From Pseudopyrenochaeta lycopersici (Eukaryota; Ascomycota; Dothideomycetes; Pleosporales; Pseudopyrenochaetaceae): a stretch of 64,000 bases of DNA. The position numbers and the translations under genes are program-made. Shown here one piece after another: positions 57,865 to 64,000 of the stretch; the stretch's first letter is position 1; each line of letters opens with the position of its first letter. The notes beneath the pieces were generated by a model. That model made no database searches. It saw only the letters and a list, made by a program, of their open reading frames with translations, and was not told the DNA's origin. The stretch is from the NCBI GenBank assembly GCA_003313425.1, contig NHZP01000081.1:62001-126000 (forward strand), in the 5' to 3' direction.

Positions 57865-58360
57865 CATATCCATGAACACAGATCCTCTGTTGTTATTATA
57901 TACCTCTATCTATGGCACCGCCAAGAGAAACTACTACATAGCAGGCAGTGTTGTGCCCCTTCCATGAATCTATATCCATAGACCAATCAAATCTTAGATT
58001 TAACAAATGTGGCAACCCACAGATCAGATGATCTCGCGCTACGTCCGTGCTTCGGCTTGCTTACTAAGTGCAGAGGCCCTAAACCCCAAGTGGTTTAACA
58101 CTTCGTTACTCCCTCCAGTCATGGGCTCCGCTTACGTGTAAAGTGACAAGGGTAAGGAGCGCAAGGCTCCTGACCACTTGACAACTTTCTAGTGAAAGGA
58201 ATCATATATACACAAGAAAGTTGTCGGAGGGGCCCGTGCGCGCAACATTCGCGCCACAGCTGACTCTCCCGAGCCACACCCATGTGACTTAGTGTGCCCT
58301 CCAGCCACTGTTCCTGTGGACTTAGCCAATTTTTTTTCCTGAGCGAAGGGCATCCACACC
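57865..58360 (-). repeat. Cassette control region 37
   Basis: Palindrome at 58182-58223, CACAAG short form. Carries CTACTACATAG in place of CTAGTCCCTAG. Distance to next 1571 bp. Confidence 0.85.
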
Positions 58361-58614
58361 CTTACTAATCAAGCTTCGCACCACAACTTCTTTGATGTTC
58401 TTGCTTTCTACAAAACCTACACAATATAATCAGCATATATACTATAGTATAGAAACAGTTCATTAAAACAAAATAAATACAAGGACATACCTATTTACCA
58501 TTACAACCTATTATACTACTTAGTATTGCAGAGCATACTAGATACTAAGGACAGAGACCCTCCTACTACTACCTCTGTCTGCGCCCTCCTACATCAAATT
58601 TACATTGATTGTAA

Positions 58615-59396
58615 CTACTGCCAAAGGCAACCTAACCAGTCCTCACCACCTGGGAGTATAACGCCTACCGCATCGCTGACCCCAGTGAACCAACTTTTGG
58701 CACTACATGGGTTGAGACACAGAAACCTCTTCTGCACGATAAACCGTGGCGGCATACACTTGGCCGATGCACAAGGCTCACACATCCTACCCGACATGCA
58801 CCCGCAGTCTACCCGCGTACTGTAGTACCCTGAGCCTAACTCACACAGCAGCGCTTTAACAGCAAGGACGCCCGCCCTCTGCCCTTCTGGTAGGATGAGA
58901 AGGGGTAGGATGCGTTCCACGACCACATCGAGTGCCTCTACTGAAAGCTCCGCAAACACAACAGAGCTCCCCACCTGACCACAATCCGGATACAAGGTGT
59001 CCACCTTAAGAACCAGAAGGGACTGCAGCGTGCTAGTACCCTGTACACTACGCTCTCCAAACTCATCTAAGCAAAGCGCGTGCTGTTGCTCTAAGCACTG
59101 CCGTGGAGGTTGCCCACTCTCTTTGGTCACCCACCAGGAGTGTCTACCTAAAGAGTCCACGTGAACCGTGAGAGACACATTGCGTTCCACAAGCTCTACT
59201 ACTCCGTTAGTGGAGAGTCCCCCAACTTTCTGGTGAAAGGAAGTATCCACTTACCGTCCATGTGCCTCCGCACCCATTGCAGATTGTTGGCTGTCCCAGG
59301 GAAGGGCTCCCCCTTGCTACCTGATACAAAGGTATCAAAAGATAACATACTACTAGCGGAGACCATAGTAGTACCGTACCTAGTATGCGACTCCAT
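58615..59396 (-). CDS. KESG-family two-exon protein (cassette 37)
   Basis: 240 aa. Exons 59396-59255 and 59195-58615, intron 59 nt (GTAAGT donor, CTAACGGAGTAGTAG acceptor region). Inside the intron lies a near copy of the palindrome's left arm. Motifs: G-E-P-F-P-G-T and L-Q-W-V-R-R-H-M-D in exon 1; W-W-V-T-K-E-S-G, C-L-E-Q-Q-H-A-L-C-L, C-G-C-M-S-G-R-M-C-E-P-C and W-F-T-G-V-S-D-A-V-G in exon 2. ATG in a GCGA-TGGAG-TCGC hairpin. Confidence 0.85.
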
Positions 59397-59434
59397 CGCC
59401 GGGAAAAACCATAGTCCCTTAGAAGCGTGCAACA

Positions 59435-59920
59435 CATCCGTGCTAACAGCAGAGACGCTGTTGTAATTATATAGATATCTACCATGGTCTCCGCCAAGGA
59501 ATGCTAGTCCCTAGTAAGCGAAGAAACGCACACTCCCTATGTCTACGTCCATAGACCAATCAGAAAGCTGATTGAAAGAAAATGCGGCACAGCAAGGTCA
59601 AGTGACCCGCACAGTCCGTGCTCTGCTCTGCTTACAGGGGGCAGCGCCTCTAAACTAATTCTAGTTTAACCCTTCGGTACTCCCTCCAGTCGTAGGCTCT
59701 GCTTAGATGTAAAGTGTCCAGGATCAGAAGCGCAAGGCTCCTGACCACTTGACAACTTTCTAGTGAAAGGAATCATATAAGGGCGAAACGCCACACTAGA
59801 AAGTTGACGTGGCTGAAAAATTTTTCAGCACCCCGGTAAAACGTGACCTCCAGCCACAACAAAATCGGACATAGCCAATTTCTGAGAGATGGTTTTCCAT
59901 CTTCAGGGCTCCCACCCTTA
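59435..59920 (-). repeat. Cassette control region 38
   Basis: Palindrome at 59753-59806, slightly decayed core (ATCATATAAGGGCG). Neighbouring hairpin again AGAAGC/GCTCCT. Distance to next 1576 bp. Confidence 0.8.
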
Positions 59921-60442
59921 CTGACTGACCTCCGCCATACAAATTCTTCGTTGCTTTTCCTAACGCAACACGTTACTACACATATATATAGAGAAAATAT
60001 TTTATAGTTAAAAAAAAAAAAAAAAAATAATCCTAGTCTATTCTACATAAACAATATACATAGTAAGAGTATTTTTACAGAATACTACTACTAAACAATA
60101 GTTCTAGGTATCCGATACCTACATAACTACATTAAAACACAGTCCCTATGATAGAAGTATAGGCCCATTGCCTACCTACATAAGTCATGAACACATTCAA
60201 GTACTCTACTACAATACTCCATAAACCTAGTCCCCAAATATGCACCTACCATACATAAGAAAAAGTGTACACACTAACAATAGATAAAGACACACTTACG
60301 TGACTACAAAACATGTCTTCATAAGCCCTTATCGAGATAGGCCATCACGATACTCGCAACACGCTCCACACCTTGCGCACAGGGACAAACCACTCCATAC
60401 GTTATCAGCCCTATGTCTACTCCGCACATCCATACGGAACAA
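59921..60442. other. Long filler of cassette 38
   Basis: About 520 bp, very AT-rich, with an A run near 60010 and small palindromes such as GGTATCCGATACC near 60105. No supported gene. Confidence 0.5.
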
Positions 60443-60905
60443 TCAACTACGTAACGTAAACGGTACACTCGTTTGCTTTGTAACCAACGTAGCCCGTGGA
60501 GCTCTACCAAGCGCTACCTCTAGTGACACCAAGAGAGACATGGCAGCGGTGACGCGGCTGTCACCATCTTCTCTCGCAATAATCTCCCATTGATCCTCCC
60601 CGTCTCGCGTGTACACATGTACTAAACACGCTTCCCAGCAACTTTGCTTATCGTCGGTAATCCAAGTGACCTCCCACTCGCCCGACATGGGCATATACAA
60701 CAGTGAAGCGACGCCTACACGCCGCAACATTAGTAACCACCCTGCAAACAGTTCCACACACTCCGCAATACACGGAGAGATTACACATACTGATCGCCTG
60801 ATCGGCAATAGTGCGAGCCTCACGCACATCAGACAACATCATGTTGATAACAACAGAGCACGATAAAAGCTCCGCTACCCAAAGCAACGCCGTGGCATGC
60901 TCCAT
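60443..60905 (-). CDS. Small two-exon protein, related to cassette 20 (cassette 38)
   Basis: Not recognised; 137 aa. Exons 60905-60791 and 60741-60443, intron 49 nt (GTATGT donor, acceptor TTTGCAG); the junction reads D-Q-A-I-R-W-L-L-M-L. The N-terminus is helical and hydrophobic (A-L-L-W-V-A-E-L-L-S-C-S-V-V-I). The C-terminal half (G-E-W-E-V-T-W-I-T-D-D, W-E-I-I-A-R-E-D-G-D-S-R, L-L-V-S-L-E-V-A-L, R-A-T-L-V) lines up with cassette 20. No KESG motif. Confidence 0.7.
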
Positions 60906-61069
60906 TTATAGGCAGTCCTGCCAACAGCACTCCATGCTCAAGCGACGCCCGCACCTAAGCTTAGCGTACGGTAGGAACGGCCACTCCAAGAGGCCTACCA
61001 AAGGGACTGCGGCAGTACCCAACTGATACCCTCCGGGACAACTACCGCAGAGCATCCACTACAGTCTCT

Positions 61070-61500
61070 ATACCAAGACTATTATTCCATAATGCGCCCA
61101 CTCCGTTGTGTCCATAACTATGAACATCTGGTCCGTGTGAGGGCAGGGGTGCTCCTCACGTGCAACCTGAGGTCAGATGACCCGCGACGTCCGTGCTTCG
61201 GCTTGCTTAGCTAGTGCTTATGCCGTAGTCTTTAAAAAGCCTAACGCGTCCGCTTCTCGTTCCACTCGTTGGCAAAGCTTACAGGTAAAGTGTCCAGGGT
61301 AACCAGCGCAAGGCTGGTGACCACTTGACAACTTTCTAGTGAAAGGAATCATATATAGGCTGCGCCACACTAGAAAAGTTGAGGAGTGGCTGAAAATTTT
61401 TTTCAGCTCCCCCAACACGTGACTTCCAGCCACAACAAAAATGAACTTAGCCATTTTTTCGAGAGGTCTGATGTTCCATCCCAGGGCGTCCACACACCCT
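61070..61500 (-). repeat. Cassette control region 39 (shortened)
   Basis: Palindrome at 61329-61381, loop GGCTGCGCC with extra A. Starts like region 21. Distance to next 1578 bp. Confidence 0.8.
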
Positions 61501-61777
61501 TAACAATATTGCAAGGCAATACAAAAATCCCTTATTTGTTTCGAAGACCTAACCATTACGACATTAGCTTTTTCTTCTACAATTTGAGAATACTATTCTG
61601 CTCCCTACAGAATTTACATACCTAAACCCGCATACACAGAGAATATGTGTCAACACGCTTCACGATACCACCACCGATTCGGAAATAAAACAAAGCCTGT
61701 TTCTCCACAATCAATTACCATCAGTAATAGCCCTCCTAACTACTAGTCCATGTTCCTCAATAACGAACTACATTGAC

Positions 61778-62569
61778 TCACTTAAGGGATAAATCGCAAC
61801 TCATCCAGTTCACTGAATACGGCTGTAATAGTCCCACAGCATGACTAATGCCAGCAAACCAAACGGATTCCCCGAACGGCCATACTCCAGAAAATCCATT
61901 CAACAAAAGAAACCTTGGCGACATACGCTGTACTGATGCACAACGCCTACAAATTCCATGTAGTCTGCATGCGCACTTCACAGATGTAGAAAAGCCACCT
62001 AGTGACAAAGTATCAAACAGTGCCTCCACAACTACAGCATCCGCCGTATGACCATCAGGTGATCGTGTTACAAGAGGTAGAATACGCTCCACAAGCACAT
62101 CCAATGCCTCTACCGAGAGTTGAGCAAAAGCAACTAAGCTCCGCACCTCCCCATCCTGGGCTACGTCAACTTTCAGCACAAGAACCGACTGCCGAGTGGC
62201 CCCCTGGGCATAGAACTCATTGAACTCATCGAGACACTCCGTGTGTGGTCCATCCCATATACACTCGCGAGGGAGATATCCACTCTCCCTGGTAAGCCAC
62301 CAATAGGGTTCGCTATCCAGACCCGAATAGCAAGTCACTGACACAGCTTGCTCCACCAGCTCTACAACTCTATTAGTTAGCGTTCTAACTAACTAAGTAG
62401 CAAAGAACAGTACAAACGTACTACCAATGTGCCTCCGCGCCCATTGCAGATTGGTAGCTGTCCCCGCAAAGGGATTCCCCTTGCAACCAGACACAAGCTT
62501 GTCAAGGGATGGCATACGACTATCGTCTATAGCCCACAACTCCATAAGCTTCCCAGGTTGCGATACCAT
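61778..62569 (-). CDS. KESG-family two-exon protein (cassette 39)
   Basis: 242 aa. Exons 62569-62425 and 62361-61778, intron 63 nt (GTAGTA donor, CTAACTAATAGAGTTGTAG acceptor region). Motifs: G-N-P-F-A-G-T and L-Q-W-A-R-R-H-I-G; W-W-L-T-R-E-S-G, C-I-W-D-G-P-H-T-E-C-L, C-A-C-R-L-H-G-I-C-R-R-C, W-F-A-G-I-S-H-A-V-G. Start hairpin is GCGAT-GGT-ATCGC, one of the few without GGA in the loop. Confidence 0.85.
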
Positions 62570-62589
62570 CGCAATGTAGGTGTAAAACA

Positions 62590-63105
62590 TATCCATGCAA
62601 ACAGCTCCTCTGTTCGTGTTATAGATCGATAACCATGCTGTCTTTGCCAAGAAAAACTACTCCATAGTACACAGAGGGCTGCCCATTCCATGAGGTTATG
62701 TCCATAGCCCAATCAGAATCCTGATTGAAAAAAGAGTGGGCACAGCAAGGTCAAGTGACCCGCACCGTCCGTGCTCTGCTCTGCTTAGTAAGTGCAGCGC
62801 CCCTAGCCTATAAGTAGTCTAACCCTTCGGTATTCGTTCCACTCATGGGCTCTGCTTACAGGTAAAGTTGCAAGGGCTGGCAGCACGAGGCTGCCGACCA
62901 CTTGCTCAACTTTCTAGTGAAAGGAATCATATATAGCACAAGAAAGTTGAGTTGTGGCCTGTGCGCGCACAATCTGCGCCACAGCAACCCATGTGCGCTC
63001 TCCCGAGCCACAGCCAACGTGACTGTCAGCCACAGGGAAAATGGACTTACGCATTTTTTTTTGAAGATTTGATGTTCCATCCCAAGGGCGCCCACACCCT
63101 TCATG
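62590..63105 (-). repeat. Cassette control region 40
   Basis: Palindrome at 62907-62949, GCACAAG form with a two-base change just before the arm (CTTGCTCAAC instead of CTTGACAAC). The next palindrome is predicted near 64485, outside the window. Confidence 0.8.
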
Positions 63106-63218
63106 ACGAAGCACCACGCAATAAACAACTACAATGGAATAACGTTCGTTACCAAATGAACAGTTCCACCAAACCTGTACGCAATGTAAACGTAATACAA
63201 AAAATGGTTACATTGTAC

Positions 63219-64000
63219 CTAATTGAACTCCCCCATATCATAATCAAAATCATCTGAATCAAATATATCAGCGTCCCCACCAAGCCGTTCCACCTCTTTT
63301 TCCTGCTTAACAGGAGACCTCGTAACAGGCACAGCCACCCGAGAAGCCAATGCACTGGTAGATCCACCAGCGGGACATCGATCACTGCCTGCGTCATCCA
63401 AACGCACAACTTCATCCATAGAAAATCTCTTCCTAGCACACTCGCCGCTCCGCATAACACGCTGTGCCCAGGCGAGATAGGCATGATCCTTAAAACAGTT
63501 CCCTGTAGCCTCGCCAAAAAAAATCAACGCTCGCTTTATGCCATCCGTCACAGACTCCTTCGCTGCGTTCTCAATGGCTACGAGTTTACTAGCAGCTGTG
63601 GCCTTCCCATAGCCCCAATCCTCATGGCGCGCCCCTCCTAAGTGCTCCGCCAGTGTGACTGCTATCTTCGATCGCCAATAGACCGTCGTAGTCGTAGTCG
63701 TAGTAGACTGCCTAGTCTTAGACACCGGCCCCGGTTCCTCTCCAAGCCGTTCATCTTCGAGAATTTCGTTTGCCCATCCGTCAAAACCAAACACCCTGTT
63801 AGCAAGGCGGATAGCATCCGTTGCTGAAAGATACGACACCGAGCCTCCCCCACCAGGTCGGCTAGACATCAGCGATGGCTCCGGAACACGTGATAACAAA
63901 TCCTCTACGACTTCCTTGCTCCGCAATAGAGAGACAACACCTCCAGTGGGATCGTCCCGACAAAGCTTCGCCCTCTTCCCATTGCTGGTTATCCCTACAG
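63219..64000 (-). CDS. RAD52: Rad52-type DNA annealing protein, 5' end beyond window
   Basis: The frame is open from a stop at 63219 to the window edge, so the start lies outside; at least 260 codons. An apparent start at 63926 is a TTG and should not be used. The Rad52 core is clear: V-F-G-F-D-G-W-A-N-E-I, a basic/aromatic strand (V-Y-W-R-S-K-I-A-V-T-L), then H-E-D-W-G-Y-G, A-A-K-E-S-V-T-D-G-I-K-R-A-L, F-G-E-A-T-G-N-C-F-K-D. Rad52 proteins bind single-stranded DNA and anneal complementary strands. An unusual run of Thr (T-T-T-T-T-T-T-V) precedes the Y-W-R strand. The C-terminal tail ends acidic (D-I-F-D-S-D-D-F-D-Y-D). It occupies the gene slot of cassette 40, so it belongs to the array. Confidence 0.92.
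   Translation of the reverse strand, partial: VGITSNGKRAKLCRDDPTGGVVSLLRSKEVVEDLLSRVPEPSLMSSRPGGGGSVSYLSATDAIRLANRVFGFDGWANEILEDERLGEEPGPVSKTRQSTTTTTTTVYWRSKIAVTLAEHLGGARHEDWGYGKATAASKLVAIENAAKESVTDGIKRALIFFGEATGNCFKDHAYLAWAQRVMRSGECARKRFSMDEVVRLDDAGSDRCPAGGSTSALASRVAVPVTRSPVKQEKEVERLGGDADIFDSDDFDYDMGEFN

Noticed and set aside
3286..62569. Variant surface antigen family, as in parasitic protists
   Set aside because: Expansion and recombination fit, but the proteins have no signal peptide, anchor or membrane segment.
1361..62949. About 30 short minus-strand open frames ending in Y-M-I-P-F-T-R-K-L-S-S-G
   Set aside because: They are the translation of the palindrome itself and its flank, with variable upstream frames and no consistent start. 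The conservation is at the nucleotide level, with pairing arms, so I treat it as a cis element.
1361..62949. CRISPR array or simple satellite DNA
   Set aside because: The period is 1.58 kb with one gene per unit and spliced eukaryotic genes; repeats are not short direct repeats with spacers.
576..63827. Plus-strand open frames across the array
   Set aside because: They mirror the minus-strand genes, have Thr/Ser/His/Pro-rich chance composition, lack splice and start context, and are not conserved where the minus genes are.
63219..63926. Rad52 start at 63926
   Set aside because: The codon is TTG and the same frame stays open to the window edge, so the true start is further right.

Overview
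The window is a tandem array of about 41 gene cassettes, all read from the minus strand. A near-invariant palindrome containing TATATA recurs 40 times, and its first arm starts at 1361, 2943, 4505 and so on up to 62907. The 39 intervals average 1578 bp and range only from 1556 to 1602. Cassette n below is the stretch whose left border is palindrome n; cassette 0 is the stretch left of palindrome 1.

Each cassette, read on the minus strand, has three parts: a control region of roughly 0.45-0.6 kb with the palindrome and a chain of covarying hairpins, one protein gene, and an AT-rich filler. Short genes have long fillers and long genes short ones, so total length stays almost fixed. The genes use short spliceosomal introns (mostly 47-68 nt; donors GTAAGT, GTAGGT, GTCAGT; branch-like CTAAC or CTGAC; AG acceptors). 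This, with TATA and CCAAT-like motifs and a Rad52 protein, says the DNA is eukaryotic or from a nuclear-replicating element or virus of a eukaryote. I cannot name the organism.

Twenty-eight cassettes carry members, some divergent or broken, of one protein family I do not recognise. It is usually 230-285 aa, with a short exon 1, one intron at a conserved phase-1 position, and an exon 2 with W-W-x-T-K-E-S-G, a C-x-C-x(n)-C-x2-C cluster and a C-terminal W-F-x-G-x-S-D-A-x-G block. Three cassettes (4, 18, 19) have an F-box-like N-terminal segment. The others encode small membrane proteins (0, 1, 25/32, 35), an acidic basic-patch coiled-coil protein (5), helical proteins (12, and the related pair 20 and 38), a Cys-cluster coiled-coil protein (16/22), and a Rad52-type annealing protein (40, cut by the window edge).

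Region by region: cassettes 2 and 3 are identical; 24 to 27 are repeated as 31 to 34 (offset 11059); 16 is repeated as 22 (offset 9506); the body of 17 is repeated in 28 (offset about 17420); 9 and 21 are close paralogs. Most duplication borders fall at the palindrome. The picture is a cassette system that recombines at the palindrome, keeps unit length constant, and carries RNA- or single-strand-level structure with GGA in most hairpin loops, including one holding the start codon. Constant length plus repeated hairpins suggests a unit that is excised, replicated or packaged, but this is inference.
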